From contig JAOTXX010000015.1 of NCBI GenBank assembly GCA_029862185.1, positions 1 through 61,308 on the forward strand: a DNA stretch of 61,308 nucleotides, written 5' to 3'. Positions 29,157 to 38,560 of the stretch are shown here, in pieces. Source of the DNA: Myxococcales bacterium (GTDB taxonomy: Bacteria > Myxococcota_A > Polyangia > Polyangiales > Houyiibacteriaceae). Every line of letters begins with the position of its first letter. The stretch's first letter is position 1. The notes beneath the pieces are model-generated. The model searched no databases, had not been told where the DNA came from, and saw only the letters and a program-made list of their open reading frames with translations. The translations under genes were made by a program, and so were the position numbers.

Positions 29157-29164
29157 CTTGCCGC

Positions 29165-29998
29165 ATGCCTCGCCCGATCCTTCTCTTCCTGGGCCTTGCG
29201 CTTCTCGCGGGCTGCGAAAACAGCGCGGCGGTCGAGCGAACGCGGACCCAGCTTCGCGACGTCGACTACCCACGCGTGCAGGCGCTGGTCGAGCAGGACC
29301 TGGCCAACCATCAGGCCGGGGTCGTGAAAGCGGCCGACAAGCTCGCTCCGGGCTTCTCGGTGAGCGATCCCGAGAAGCGCGAAGCGCAAGTGCGAGCCGC
29401 ATTGAGAATTCTCCAGCAACCCAAGAGAGGTATTGATGAATTCGTCGCGTCGCCGATGTCGTTTCTGGCGGCCGTCGGCCTCGATGGTGTCGTGATTGCA
29501 CGCGACCGCGACCCGGACCGCATGAAGGGTCAGGACTTCAAGTCACGCTTCGAGCCCGTGTCGCAGGCACTCGGCGGAACCGCCTCGACCGGTCTCGGCG
29601 AGTTCTACGCTGAGGATCCAAACGCGCCTTCGTCCTGGTCGATTCTCTTCGCGGCGCCGTCCGTGAGGGATGGCAGGGTCGTCGGTGCCGTCCTTGCGGG
29701 CATTCCCCTGTCGCGCCTCGCTCAGCGGCTCAGCCGTCAGTTCCGCGTCGAACAAAAGGCAGGGGCGCCGGTCTGGGTCTACCTATACAAGGGCAACCGT
29801 CTCTTTCATTGGGACACGCCCCCCGAGGTCGATGCCCTCGTTCGTGACCCCGTCTCTCGCGTCAAGGCGCTCACCGCTTCGCCAGCGGGCTACACCGAGA
29901 AGGCGCGCCTCCAAGGCGAGCTCCAGGTCTACGGGGTCTTCCCGCTCGCGGTCCTAGGGCCGGACCTGGGGACGATTGTCTTCCGCACACCGGAGTGA
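29165..29998 (+). CDS. lipoprotein with Cache-like sensor domain
   Basis: A 277-residue protein with a lipobox (LGLALLAGC). The mature part resembles an extracellular Cache/PAS-like fold: a long N-terminal helix, then FLAAVGLDGVVIARDRDPDRMKGQDF, SILFAAPSVRDGRVVGAVLAGIPL and VWVYLYKGNRLFHWDTPPE, as in chemoreceptor and kinase sensor domains. There is no cytoplasmic signalling domain, so it would be a stand-alone surface or periplasmic binding protein. It converges with aat. Confidence 0.7.
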   Translation: MPRPILLFLGLALLAGCENSAAVERTRTQLRDVDYPRVQALVEQDLANHQAGVVKAADKLAPGFSVSDPEKREAQVRAALRILQQPKRGIDEFVASPMSFLAAVGLDGVVIARDRDPDRMKGQDFKSRFEPVSQALGGTASTGLGEFYAEDPNAPSSWSILFAAPSVRDGRVVGAVLAGIPLSRLAQRLSRQFRVEQKAGAPVWVYLYKGNRLFHWDTPPEVDALVRDPVSRVKALTASPAGYTEKARLQGELQVYGVFPLAVLGPDLGTIVFRTPE

Positions 29999-30034
29999 GG
30001 CCTCCCCGCAGTTGCGATTGACACGCGGACGGTA

Positions 30035-30760
30035 TCATCCGTCAGGCTTCAGCCGTTCGAGCGCCTCTTGCGGAGAAAGGGTGAGCTTCCATGGCGCGAG
30101 CACGCTGGGTTCATCGACCGACGCGCGCCATTCGCGGAGAAACCGTTCGCGAGGCCACATCGTCGCACCAAAACGCGCCAGGTGCTCGGTATGCACCTGG
30201 CAATCGACGATTCGAAAGCCCCACATGGCAAGGTGGCCGAGCAGTGTAGCGAAGGCGACCTTCGAGGCATCGGGCTCCGTGGCGAACATCGACTCGCCGG
30301 CAAACGTTCGCCCGACCGCCACCCCGTACAGCCCACCGACCAGCTCGCCATCGCGCCAGGCTTCGATGCTGTGCGCGTACCCGAGCTCGTGAAGCCCGAG
30401 ATAGCCGTCGCGAAGGTCTGGGGTGATCCACGTGCCTTGCTGGTGGGGACGCGGCATGGCCGCACAAGCGTCGATGACCTCGGCAAAGACACTGTCCGCA
30501 GTCACGCGGAGCTGTTCCTTTCGGATCACTTTTCGCAAGGACCGGGAGACATGAGCCCCATGGGGCGACAACGCGAAGCGGGGATCGGGCGAGAACCAGA
30601 GCAACGGGTAGCCCCGCGCGGGCCAGGGGAAGATGCCCTGGCGGTAGGCGACGAGCAGCCGGTCCGGAGATACATCCCCACCCACCGCGACGATGCCTTC
30701 CTCGTTGGCGTCCTCGGGTGGGGGAAAGGCGAGCTCCTTGTCGAGAAGATACACGGGCAT
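30035..30760 (-). CDS. aat: leucyl/phenylalanyl-tRNA--protein transferase
   Basis: A 241-residue Aat that adds Leu or Phe from aminoacyl-tRNA to N-terminal Arg/Lys of proteins, making them N-degron substrates for ClpS-ClpAP. Typical motifs are FPPPEDANEEGIVAVGG, YRQGIFPW, WFSPDPRFAL, WITPDLRDGYLGLHELGYAHS-type block and GESMF. It is the third gene of a minus-strand run after clpS and clpA, 53 bases from clpA, so the enzyme, adaptor and unfoldase are encoded together. Confidence 0.96.
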   Translation of the reverse strand: MPVYLLDKELAFPPPEDANEEGIVAVGGDVSPDRLLVAYRQGIFPWPARGYPLLWFSPDPRFALSPHGAHVSRSLRKVIRKEQLRVTADSVFAEVIDACAAMPRPHQQGTWITPDLRDGYLGLHELGYAHSIEAWRDGELVGGLYGVAVGRTFAGESMFATEPDASKVAFATLLGHLAMWGFRIVDCQVHTEHLARFGATMWPRERFLREWRASVDEPSVLAPWKLTLSPQEALERLKPDG

Positions 30761-30813
30761 CAGCGGACACCGAAGGCTAGCGCAAGCTCGGCACGCATGG
30801 GGGCGCCTGACCG

Positions 30814-33111
30814 CTAGGCTTCGCCCGCGGGCGCGTTGGTGTCGTGAAAGCTGAGCACGATGTCGCCATCCTTGGCCTCGGCCATCGCCCTGCCGCCTTC
30901 CTTCAGGCTGCCGAAAACCATCGCTTCGGCCAGCGGCTTCTTGAGCTTCTGCTCGACGAGGCGGGCCATGGGCCTGGCGCCCATCTGCGGGTCGTAGCCG
31001 TGCTCCGCCAGCCAGTCTCGCGCCGATTCGCTGAGCTCGAGCCGCACCTGCTTCTCGGCGAGCATTTCGCCGAGCAGCGCGACCTCCTTGTCGACGACCT
31101 TTCGGATGACCTCTTTGTGAAGCCCGCTGAAGTACACCACCGCGTCGAGGCGGTTGCGGAACTCGGGGGTGAAGATGCGTTCCATCGCTTGCTTGGCGCG
31201 CCCCGTCGCGAAGTCCTTGGGTTCGTCGCCGCTCGCAAAGCCCACCACCTTCTCGGTCGCTTCAAATGCGCCAGCGTTCGTGGTCATGACCAGCACGATG
31301 TTGCGGAAGTCTGCCTCGCGCCCGTTGTTGTCGGTGAGCTTGGCGTGGTCCATCACCTGCAAGAGGATGTTGAAGAGCTCTCCGTGCGCTTTCTCGATTT
31401 CGTCGAGGATCAGCACGGCATGCGGGTGCTTGCGAACCGCATCTGTGAGCAAGCCGCCCTGGTCGAAACCAACGTACCCCGGAGGCGCACCGATCAACCG
31501 CGAGACGGAGTGCCGCTCACTGTACTCGCTCATGTCGAAGCGAAGGAGCTCGACGCCCATGACGCGCGCGAGCTGCCGGGCAAGCTCGGTCTTCCCGACG
31601 CCCGTGGGGCCCGCGAACAGAAAGGAGCCAATCGGCTTGTTGTCCGCGCGCAGCCCGGCGCGCGCCAAGGTAATCGCGCTCACGACTTTGTCGATCGCCT
31701 CGTCCTGGCCGAAGATCACCTTGCGAAGCTCGGGGCCGAGCTCCCGGAGCTGGTCACGTTCTTTCGCGCTCACCGACTCGACCGGAACGCGGGCCATCTT
31801 GCTGACGACCCGCTCGATCTCGGTGACGGTAATCCGATGGGTGCGCTCGTTTTCGGGCCGCATGCGCTCGAGCGAGCCCGCCTCGTCGATCACGTCGATG
31901 GCCTTGTCCGGCAAGAAGCGCTCGACGATGTGCTTCTGGGCGAGCTGCGCGGCCGCTTCGATCGCCTCGTCGTCGTACTTTACGTCGTGGTGCTCTTCGT
32001 AGTACGAGCGCAAGCCTTTGAGAATCTCGATTGTGTCTTCGACGCTGGGCTCGTGCACCTCGATCTTTTGGAAGCGCCGGGCGAGGGCGCGGTCACGTTC
32101 TAGGTGCTTGAAGTCGGTATAGGTCGTCGAGCCGAGGCAACGGAGCTTCCCGGACGCCAGCGCCGGCTTGAGGATGTTGGACGCATCCATTGAGCTGCCT
32201 GTCGTTGCGCCCGCTCCCACGATGGTGTGAATTTCGTCGATGAACAGAATGGCGTTGTCCATTTCCTGAAGGCGCTTCATGACCGCCTTGAGACGCTCCT
32301 CGAACTGCCCGCGGAACTTCGTGCCGGCGAGCAGCGCGCCCATGTCGAGCGAAAAGATCTGCGCCTCGCCGAGAATATCGGGCACGCTCCCCTCGTGAAT
32401 CCGCCGCGCAAGCCCCTCTGCGATGGCCGTCTTGCCGACACCCGGCTCTCCGACGAACACCGGGTTGTTCTTGCGGCGCCGACACAGGACCTGAACGGTT
32501 CGGTCGAGCTCCGCGTCGCGCCCGATGAGAGGGTCGATGCGCCCTTCGGCGGCTTCGGCGATCAGATCGGTGGCAAAGGCTTCGAGCGGGTCGCGGCCTG
32601 GGGCGGCGCCCTCCTCGTCGTCATCGAAGTCGGCGTCGGTGTAGCCTTCGCTTTCGCCCGGGACGATGTCCGTCCCGACGCCGTGAGAAATGTAGCGCTT
32701 GAGGTCGAGCGGGGTGACCCCGGCCTCTTGGAGCACGAAGGCCGCGAACGACTCGTCCTCTTTGAGCACTTGGACGAGGACATTGCTCCCGTCGATGGTC
32801 TTCATCTCGGAGGAGATCGCGTGGATCGCGGCGCGCTGCAGGACGCGTTCGACCGCCAGGGTTTGTCGAGGCTCTACGGTGACGTTCTCTGGGACGCGCG
32901 ACAAGCGATCCTGCATGAACTCCTCGAGCTTGCTTCGCAGCCGTCGAAGATCGGCGCCGCAGGCGCGCAGCGCCTTGGAGGCATTCGGATCTTCGGTCAG
33001 GGCGAGGAGCAGGTGCTCGAGCGTCACGTATTCGTGGCGCATCAAGCCCGCACGGTCGAATGCCTTCCGCAGCGTCTCCTGAAGCTCTTTGTCGATGACG
33101 GGGCCAGCCAT
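30814..33111 (-). CDS. clpA: ATP-dependent Clp protease ATP-binding subunit ClpA
   Basis: A 765-residue class I Clp unfoldase that feeds substrates into ClpP. The N-domain (1-145) is followed by D1 with Walker A GEPGVGKT near residue 220 and D2 with Walker A GPTGVGKT near residue 501. There is no long ClpB-type middle coiled coil. A VGF tripeptide near 620 is in place of the IGL ClpP-docking loop. The start is two bases after the clpS stop, so translation is probably coupled. clpP is not in the window. Confidence 0.96.
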   Translation of the reverse strand: MAGPVIDKELQETLRKAFDRAGLMRHEYVTLEHLLLALTEDPNASKALRACGADLRRLRSKLEEFMQDRLSRVPENVTVEPRQTLAVERVLQRAAIHAISSEMKTIDGSNVLVQVLKEDESFAAFVLQEAGVTPLDLKRYISHGVGTDIVPGESEGYTDADFDDDEEGAAPGRDPLEAFATDLIAEAAEGRIDPLIGRDAELDRTVQVLCRRRKNNPVFVGEPGVGKTAIAEGLARRIHEGSVPDILGEAQIFSLDMGALLAGTKFRGQFEERLKAVMKRLQEMDNAILFIDEIHTIVGAGATTGSSMDASNILKPALASGKLRCLGSTTYTDFKHLERDRALARRFQKIEVHEPSVEDTIEILKGLRSYYEEHHDVKYDDEAIEAAAQLAQKHIVERFLPDKAIDVIDEAGSLERMRPENERTHRITVTEIERVVSKMARVPVESVSAKERDQLRELGPELRKVIFGQDEAIDKVVSAITLARAGLRADNKPIGSFLFAGPTGVGKTELARQLARVMGVELLRFDMSEYSERHSVSRLIGAPPGYVGFDQGGLLTDAVRKHPHAVLILDEIEKAHGELFNILLQVMDHAKLTDNNGREADFRNIVLVMTTNAGAFEATEKVVGFASGDEPKDFATGRAKQAMERIFTPEFRNRLDAVVYFSGLHKEVIRKVVDKEVALLGEMLAEKQVRLELSESARDWLAEHGYDPQMGARPMARLVEQKLKKPLAEAMVFGSLKEGGRAMAEAKDGDIVLSFHDTNAPAGEA

Positions 33112-33113
33112 GG

Positions 33114-33446
33114 TTACGTGTCTTCCTCTTCTTCGGGCTCCATCGTCAGGCGGAGCGGGAACTCGTGCTCCTGCGCCAATCGCTCGACCCGCTGGATCTT
33201 GGACTCTGCGACCTCGCGGGTAAACACCCCTGCCACGCCGACGCCGTTGTGGTGGACATGAAGCATGATGCGGATCGCGGCTTGCTCCCCGAGGTGAAAC
33301 ACGCTGTGCAGAACGTGAACGACAAACTCCCTGGTGGTGTAATCATCATTGTGTAGAAGAACTCGAAAGAGCCGCGGGCGTTTGAGCTTTTTTTGCGGCT
33401 TGACCTCGGTGATGGTCCCAGCATCGTTGTCGAACCTGTCGGCCAT
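33114..33446 (-). CDS. clpS: ClpS adaptor protein
   Basis: A 110-residue ClpS, which binds N-degrons (Leu, Phe, Tyr, Trp) and delivers them to ClpA. The core shows RVLLHNDDYTTREFVVHVL, an AIRIMLHVHHNGVGVAGVFTRE-type stretch that supplies the binding pocket, and a final acidic tail. It precedes clpA by two bases. An SD-like AAGGA directly abuts the ATG, so the exact start is slightly uncertain. Confidence 0.96.
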   Translation of the reverse strand: MADRFDNDAGTITEVKPQKKLKRPRLFRVLLHNDDYTTREFVVHVLHSVFHLGEQAAIRIMLHVHHNGVGVAGVFTREVAESKIQRVERLAQEHEFPLRLTMEPEEEEDT

Positions 33447-33540
33447 TCCTTATTTTAGCGCTTTCTCCGACAGAGCCCAGTCCGACATCCCTGGCGGATT
33501 GTCCCAACCTAAGGCCGGCCCGGCGGATGCGCTAGGGGGG

Positions 33541-33942
33541 TCAGTCGAGCGTGAGCCTCAGGTAGAAAAGCTGATTCTGTCCATTACGAATCGTCACCGA
33601 CGAGTCACTCACGTCCTGAACGACGAAGCTGTTGCCCGAGGCCGGGGTCGAGAAGCTGCCGTTCTGGTCGAAGGAGGTGTACCCCAGGACCTGGATTGGA
33701 GCTCGGCCGAGCGGGTGTTCGACTTGATACTCGCTGCACCCCCTGAACTCGAGCCAGTAGCATTGTGCATCGGAAATCGGGGGGAAGGGGTGCGACTCCC
33801 AGACGCCTTCCGCGCTGGTCATGTTGCAGGGAAGCTCGGTGAGCGGCACCAGCCGATCCTCGGCGGCGCCACACGGGTCACCACACGCCGAGACGATGAG
33901 GCCGAGCAGCCCAAGGCCCGCCCCGCACGCGATCTTAGTCAT
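33541..33942 (-). CDS. small putative lipoprotein
   Basis: A 133-residue protein with a lipobox (GLGLLGLIVSAC) and five cysteines in the mature part. No family is recognised. ATG 33942 overlaps the CobA-HemD stop in the arrangement ATGACTAA, consistent with translational coupling; ATG 33948 is an alternative. Confidence 0.75.
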   Translation of the reverse strand: MTKIACGAGLGLLGLIVSACGDPCGAAEDRLVPLTELPCNMTSAEGVWESHPFPPISDAQCYWLEFRGCSEYQVEHPLGRAPIQVLGYTSFDQNGSFSTPASGNSFVVQDVSDSSVTIRNGQNQLFYLRLTLD

Positions 33943-35476
33943 CCGCATCTCCGGTCGGGGCATAGTACGCGCGGGCCGTCTCGACCAGCGATTCGATCGT
34001 CTGTGCCGCCGACGTGGCCGCGATCGCGAGGCCTAGGCGCTCGGCGGTCTGAGTGGTGATCGGGCCGATCGAAAAGAGGTCGAGCGCCCCGAGGCGATCG
34101 GCGCCGTCCGGCCCCAGTAGCTCGAACAGGTTCTCCACGGTTGACGAGGAGGTGAACAAGACCGCGTCGCTTTCGCTTGGGTCGATGAGGCTTCGAATGC
34201 GTTCGACGTCCTTGGGCCAGGGCGAAAGATTTCGGTATACGGCGACCACATCGACCTCGGCGCCGGCCTCTCGAAGCGAATCGGGCAAGACTTCGCGGGC
34301 GATCTCTGCGCGGGGAAGCAGGATGCGCGACCCCTCGGCGAGTAGCGGACGGAGCTCGGCGATCACACCCTCGGCGCGCGCGTCCTTGGGAACCAGGTCC
34401 GCGACGATTCCGCGCGAGCCCAGCGCCAGCCGCGTCTTGTCGCCGATGGCGCACACCTTGACGCCCGCTAAAGCCCTGAGGTCGAGGCCGGCCTCTTCGA
34501 TGGCCGAGAGCACGATTTCGACGCTGTTGCTGCTCGTGAAGAGAATCCAATCGTAGCGGTGCAGGCCGGCGATGGCATCACGGAGCGGCGCGCGGTCGGT
34601 GACGGGCGCGATCCGAATGGTCGGGGCCAAGATCGGCTGTGCGCCTTCGTCACGAAGAATCGCCGCAAGCGACCCGGCCTGGTGCACGGCACGGGTGACC
34701 AAGATGCGTTTCCCAAACAGCGGCTTCGTATCGAACCAACGAAGCCTGCTCCGCAGGCGCACGACCTCGCCCACGATGGTGAGCGCCGGCAAGCCGAGCC
34801 CGGCCTTCGATGCACGCTGGTGAATGTCGGCGAGCGTCCCGACGACGGTGCGCTGCGTGGGAAGCGAAGCCCATTGGACGACGGCGGCCGGCGTATCGGG
34901 GGGGCGCCCATTCTCAATCAGGAGCGTCGCAAGCGAGTCGAGCTTGCGCATCCCCATGAAGATGACGAGCGTCTGCGTGGCCGTTGCGAGCTTTGACCAG
35001 TCGTGGCTGGCGCGGTCCTTTGCGACGGATTCGGTAGCCGTCACATAGGCCACGCTCGAGGCGAGCGCCCGGTGGGTCAACGAAAGGCCAGCGTACGCGG
35101 TTGCGGCGAGCGGCGAGGGCACTCCCGGAACCACTTCGAAGGGAATCCCCTCGGACGCCAGCAACTCGGCTTCCTCCGAGCCGCGCCCAAAGAGATAAGG
35201 ATCCCCACCCTTGAGCCGCACGACCGTCTTGCCGTCGCGCGCAGCCTCGACGAGCTGCCGGTTGATCTCGGCCTGCCGTTGGCTGACGCGGCCGGCGCGT
35301 TTCCCAACGAAAACCAATTTTGCGTCCGGCTTTGCCTCGCTGAGTTGGTCGGGGTGGACCAGGGCGTCGTAGAGGACCAGGTCCGCTTCTCGAAGCCGTC
35401 GGAGCCCACGCCTGGTGATCAGCTCTGGGTCGCCGGGGCCGGCACCCACCAAGTACACTGTCCCGGGCGCGGTCAT
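33935..35476 (-). CDS. cobA-hemD: uroporphyrinogen-III C-methyltransferase / uroporphyrinogen-III synthase fusion
   Basis: A 513-residue bifunctional tetrapyrrole enzyme. Residues 1-245 are SUMT (CobA): VYLVGAGPGDPELIT, VRLKGGDPYLFGRG, VVPGVPSPLAATAYAGLSLTHR; it methylates uroporphyrinogen III at C2 and C7 to precorrin-2. Residues 255-505 are a HemD-like uroporphyrinogen-III synthase (ILVTRAVHQAG, ILFTSSNSVEI, ILLPRAEIAREVLPDSL, VLFTSSSTVENLFELLG). Such fusions occur in several bacteria. It starts five bases from the neighbouring hypothetical gene's stop and overlaps the small lipoprotein start. Confidence 0.95.
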   Translation of the reverse strand: MTAPGTVYLVGAGPGDPELITRRGLRRLREADLVLYDALVHPDQLSEAKPDAKLVFVGKRAGRVSQRQAEINRQLVEAARDGKTVVRLKGGDPYLFGRGSEEAELLASEGIPFEVVPGVPSPLAATAYAGLSLTHRALASSVAYVTATESVAKDRASHDWSKLATATQTLVIFMGMRKLDSLATLLIENGRPPDTPAAVVQWASLPTQRTVVGTLADIHQRASKAGLGLPALTIVGEVVRLRSRLRWFDTKPLFGKRILVTRAVHQAGSLAAILRDEGAQPILAPTIRIAPVTDRAPLRDAIAGLHRYDWILFTSSNSVEIVLSAIEEAGLDLRALAGVKVCAIGDKTRLALGSRGIVADLVPKDARAEGVIAELRPLLAEGSRILLPRAEIAREVLPDSLREAGAEVDVVAVYRNLSPWPKDVERIRSLIDPSESDAVLFTSSSTVENLFELLGPDGADRLGALDLFSIGPITTQTAERLGLAIAATSAAQTIESLVETARAYYAPTGDADD

Positions 35477-35481
35477 GCTGC

Positions 35482-35967
35482 TCAGGTTCCAGCGGAATCG
35501 TCGGGCGGGATGATCGGCTCGGTTTCGACGACGGCCCCTCGCCGCTTGCGCTTTTGCACCGCGCGAGCCTTGACCTGGGGCCGCACACCGCCTGCGTCAT
35601 TGGGAATGAAGCGAATCTCGGTCTTGACCTCGAACGACAGGGACGTGAGTGCTCGATAGAACTCGCCAGCAATATCGGTGGCTTCGAGAAAATCTCGAAC
35701 CTCTTTGGCGACGGTGCGAACCAACGCGTTCTTGGTCTCGTCAACCGACGCGAAGACGTAGCCGATGAGCTCTTTTGGGAGCTTGCCGTCCTGGGTGACC
35801 CCGCGAAGGGCGCTATCGGCGCTCCGAAGCGTCCCAACGCCCGCTTCGATGCCTTTCTCGACGGCTTTTCGGAGCGTGTCGCGAAGGACACCTTCGGACC
35901 AGCGACGTTCTCGTTCGCTCGAATCGGCGGACTCGGAAGCGTTTTCGTCGGTTTCATCGGGCATCAT
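35482..35967 (-). CDS. conserved-looking hypothetical protein
   Basis: A 161-residue protein, ATG 35967 preferred over an upstream in-frame start at 36009. It opens with an acidic disordered stretch, then an alpha-helical core (VLRDTLRKAVEKGIEAGVG, ELIGYVFASVDETKNALVR), a short beta part and a basic tail (KRKRRG). No membrane segment. Function unknown. Its stop is five bases before the CobA-HemD start. Confidence 0.7.
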   Translation of the reverse strand: MMPDETDENASESADSSERERRWSEGVLRDTLRKAVEKGIEAGVGTLRSADSALRGVTQDGKLPKELIGYVFASVDETKNALVRTVAKEVRDFLEATDIAGEFYRALTSLSFEVKTEIRFIPNDAGGVRPQVKARAVQKRKRRGAVVETEPIIPPDDSAGT

Positions 35968-36148
35968 GGTTTCGCTATCCCTCGACGTGTGAGCGGTCGA
36001 GCCCCCCAAGCATACCTCAAGCCCGCATGATGCGCAGTTTCAATGCGCCGAGCCCGAACGTCACTCGCGGGTGGTTAACACACGCGTGATACCCGTGCCG
36101 TGAACCGCAAACGACGCGTTCCAAGAGCGTGCGCACAGCTGACGAGTC

Positions 36149-36177
36149 TTGCGTTCGAAAAATTGACCAGCTATACG
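36149..36177 (+). promoter_or_regulatory. candidate sigma70-type promoter
   Basis: TTGCGT and TATACG are separated by exactly 17 bases. Transcription would start around 36184, immediately before the ATG at 36185, giving a leaderless or near-leaderless message. The remaining 36010-36148 region is the divergent control region; nothing else stands out. Confidence 0.4.
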
Positions 36178-36184
36178 AGTGCAG

Positions 36185-37120
36185 ATGGGACGTGGGGCAA
36201 GCACGATCGAAGAACTCTGGGAGCAGGCGGAAGAAGCTCTCGAGGCGTCGTCGAAGCGCGCTGCAGGTCTGCTGACCCAATTGCTGTCCGTCGCGGACGA
36301 GGGGAGCGAGGCTTCGCTCTTCGCCCATCGGCACCTGGCGGAGCTTCACCTCGAAGACAACCCTTGGAAGGCCGCGCTGCATCTGCGGCGCGTGCTTCGC
36401 CACTGCGCCGAGGACGACATCCTTCACGCGCTCATGGGCCTTTGCCATGCGCTGCTCGGCAACTATCGGGTTGCCGTCCGGTCGTATCGCGAAGCGTCGA
36501 GCATCGCTCCGCAGACGCCCTGGTACCACCACAACCTCGGCCACTTGATGGATGTCGCGCTCGACGATCCGAGTGGCGCATATCCGCATCTTCGCCGCGC
36601 GTACGAGCTCGAGCCCGAGCATGACGAAATCATCGGCTCCTTGGCTCACTGCGTGGCACGTCTCGGTGATCTCGACGAAGCCCTCAAGCTCGCGGAGCTT
36701 GCCCAGGAGCAGGGCCCCTGCAATCCCGATCACCAAGGGCTTGTCGATTGGATCGAAGCCGGTGCCGTCGACACCGCTGGGGCCAAGGCGACCGTCCGCC
36801 GCCCCCCAACCGATCGAGTTGCCGAAACCGTCCAGCTCAAGATGGGCGAAGCTGGCTACTCGCGCGACGAAATCGAACGCGCAACGCAGCTGTGGTCCGA
36901 CATGCAGGCGCACTGCGAGCTTCGCGTCACCAAGCCCGAGGTTTTGGCTGCGGCGCTCGAGTATGCGATTGCGGTCGTCGAGCAGCGTCCAGGGTGCACA
37001 CAAGCCGAGGTAGCGCGTCGATACGGGGTTGCGCCGACGTCGGTGTCCGCGAGGTTCGCGCAAATCCGAAACGCCCTCGCGCTACGCCCTGGCGACCCCC
37101 GCTACGCGGCGTCACGCTGA
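36185..37120 (+). CDS. TPR protein with DUF6398-like/helix-turn-helix C-terminus
   Basis: A 311-residue protein. The N-terminal two-thirds are TPR-like helices (EDDILHALMGLCHALLGNY, PWYHHNLGHLMDVALDDPSGA). The last 110 residues resemble DUF6398/TFIIB-type cyclin-like helices ending in a helix-turn-helix (QAEVARRYGVAPTSVSARF), suggesting nucleic-acid binding regulated by a TPR partner. The real start is ATG 36185; a GTG at 36179 is in frame. It is followed 39 bases later by the DUF4388/J-domain gene. Confidence 0.75.
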   Translation: MGRGASTIEELWEQAEEALEASSKRAAGLLTQLLSVADEGSEASLFAHRHLAELHLEDNPWKAALHLRRVLRHCAEDDILHALMGLCHALLGNYRVAVRSYREASSIAPQTPWYHHNLGHLMDVALDDPSGAYPHLRRAYELEPEHDEIIGSLAHCVARLGDLDEALKLAELAQEQGPCNPDHQGLVDWIEAGAVDTAGAKATVRRPPTDRVAETVQLKMGEAGYSRDEIERATQLWSDMQAHCELRVTKPEVLAAALEYAIAVVEQRPGCTQAEVARRYGVAPTSVSARFAQIRNALALRPGDPRYAASR

Positions 37121-37159
37121 AAACTGGCCAGCGCTCGGCGGATCGCATATTCGAAGTGC

Positions 37160-37969
37160 GTGCGAACGCTTCCCAGCGCGACGACCGTTTGCCGGGTCTT
37201 GATCGGTCTCGACCGAGCGAACGCCAGCGGCACCCTGCACGTCGAGGCTGAGGGGCGGCGCGCCGCGTTTTTTTTCGATTCGGGAAAGCTCATCGGCGCG
37301 ACAGTCGATCGGCGGGTCGCCGTCACCCATCGGCAGGTGCTCGAGCGGCTGCTCGGGATGTGTGAGTGGGACGGGCTGGTGCTGCGCCTCATGCAGTCCG
37401 CTGCCGCGCCAGACGGATGGAGGCTCCGCGAACCGGCGCAGGCCAGATTCCTCGCCCTGCAGGCGATGCGCGCTGCCGTGACCCGCGTCGATGCGGCGGG
37501 GCTACGCGCGCAGCTGGGAAACGAGGCCTATCATCTCACGTCGGTTGGCGACGCGCTCGTACGCGGGGCCGATCTACGGGCCGAGGAAGCCTCGGTCTTG
37601 TTCTGGCTTCGCAAGGGCTTGCCCGCCGAGGAGCTTGCCGCGCAACCCGGATGCGGCCTTGCCGGATATCGGTTTCTCTGGATGCTCAAGTTGCTGGGTG
37701 CGGCGTCGCCCAAGGCCACCGGCTCGTATCCCTTATTGCTCCGGAAGCGTCGAGAGCTCCGCAGCCAGGCCTCGGCCCATGCGCTTCTCGACCTTCCCGA
37801 AGGCGCCGGAGGCCGCGATGCCCGTGTCGCGCTCCGTAGGCTGGTTCGTGACCTGCACCCCGATCGCTTCGGCGACGGCACGCCGCCGGCGCTTCGCCGA
37901 GCGTCAGGCGAGATCACGACCGCCCTGGTCAATGCCGAGGCTCAGATCGCGGCTGGACGCTCCAAGTAG
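37160..37969 (+). CDS. DUF4388-like plus J-domain protein
   Basis: A 269-residue protein. The N-terminus (ASGTLHVEAEGRRAAFFFDSGKLIGA) resembles DUF4388/PATAN-type domains found in delta-proteobacterial regulators. The C-terminus has a J-domain core with the HPD motif (LVRDLHPDRFGDG), so it may recruit a DnaK-type Hsp70. There is no Gly/Phe or zinc-finger region of classic DnaJ. Start GTG 37160 is the upstream-most; the exact start is uncertain. Confidence 0.72.
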   Translation: MRTLPSATTVCRVLIGLDRANASGTLHVEAEGRRAAFFFDSGKLIGATVDRRVAVTHRQVLERLLGMCEWDGLVLRLMQSAAAPDGWRLREPAQARFLALQAMRAAVTRVDAAGLRAQLGNEAYHLTSVGDALVRGADLRAEEASVLFWLRKGLPAEELAAQPGCGLAGYRFLWMLKLLGAASPKATGSYPLLLRKRRELRSQASAHALLDLPEGAGGRDARVALRRLVRDLHPDRFGDGTPPALRRASGEITTALVNAEAQIAAGRSK

Positions 37970-37984
37970 CCTGCGACCGACCCC

Positions 37985-38518
37985 TCACTCGACGCGCCGG
38001 TGAACGTGCAGCGTCTCCGCCGGCTTCAAGCCAGTGCCGTCGATTGTCGCGCGCCGTTCGAAAACCGAGCGCACCCCATCGCCGTCGAGATCCCCTTCGG
38101 CTCGAAACGAGACCGATCGCAGATCTCCGTCGCCGACGAGATCGCAGCCGTGGTGGCTCGGAACGAAGCTGTAGCTGTAGCGCACGGGGCGATCCGGTTG
38201 AAAGCCAAGCGACTCCCAAGTGTCGTGGCCGGTGTGCTCCTCGGCCGCGAAGTCGATCTCTGCCGAGTCGACCGTCGGCACCGTGGGTGTCGGTCCCGCG
38301 CTTTGCGGAAGACAGAATCGCTTTCCATCGGCCCACGAAGTTGCGTAATAGGCAGATGCGCGGTCGCTCATCTCTTGAAGCAGCTCCGAAGCTTCGCTGA
38401 TCTTGTTGATGCGCACCCGGCGAACGAACGTCGGTACGAACACGGCCAGCACGATGCCGACGATGCAGAGCACGAGCCCCACTTCGATGAGGCTCAATCT
38501 CGGACGGCCACGACTCAA
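37985..38518 (-). CDS. pilin-like protein with non-canonical prepilin site
   Basis: A 177-residue protein with the pilin N-terminal helix (LSLIEVGLVLCIVGIVLAVFVP) including the conserved Glu5. However, the residues before it are RPR rather than the usual Gly at -1. Three cysteines are visible in the mature part and the C-terminal region has GDLDGDGVRS, shared with the neighbouring pilins. It lies downstream of the pilin cluster on the same strand, separated by the TPR gene. Confidence 0.7.
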   Translation of the reverse strand: MSRGRPRLSLIEVGLVLCIVGIVLAVFVPTFVRRVRINKISEASELLQEMSDRASAYYATSWADGKRFCLPQSAGPTPTVPTVDSAEIDFAAEEHTGHDTWESLGFQPDRPVRYSYSFVPSHHGCDLVGDGDLRSVSFRAEGDLDGDGVRSVFERRATIDGTGLKPAETLHVHRRVE

Positions 38519-38560
38519 AGCCGCGAGACTGTGCGAGCCACCCGCAGGTTTGGCAAGAGC

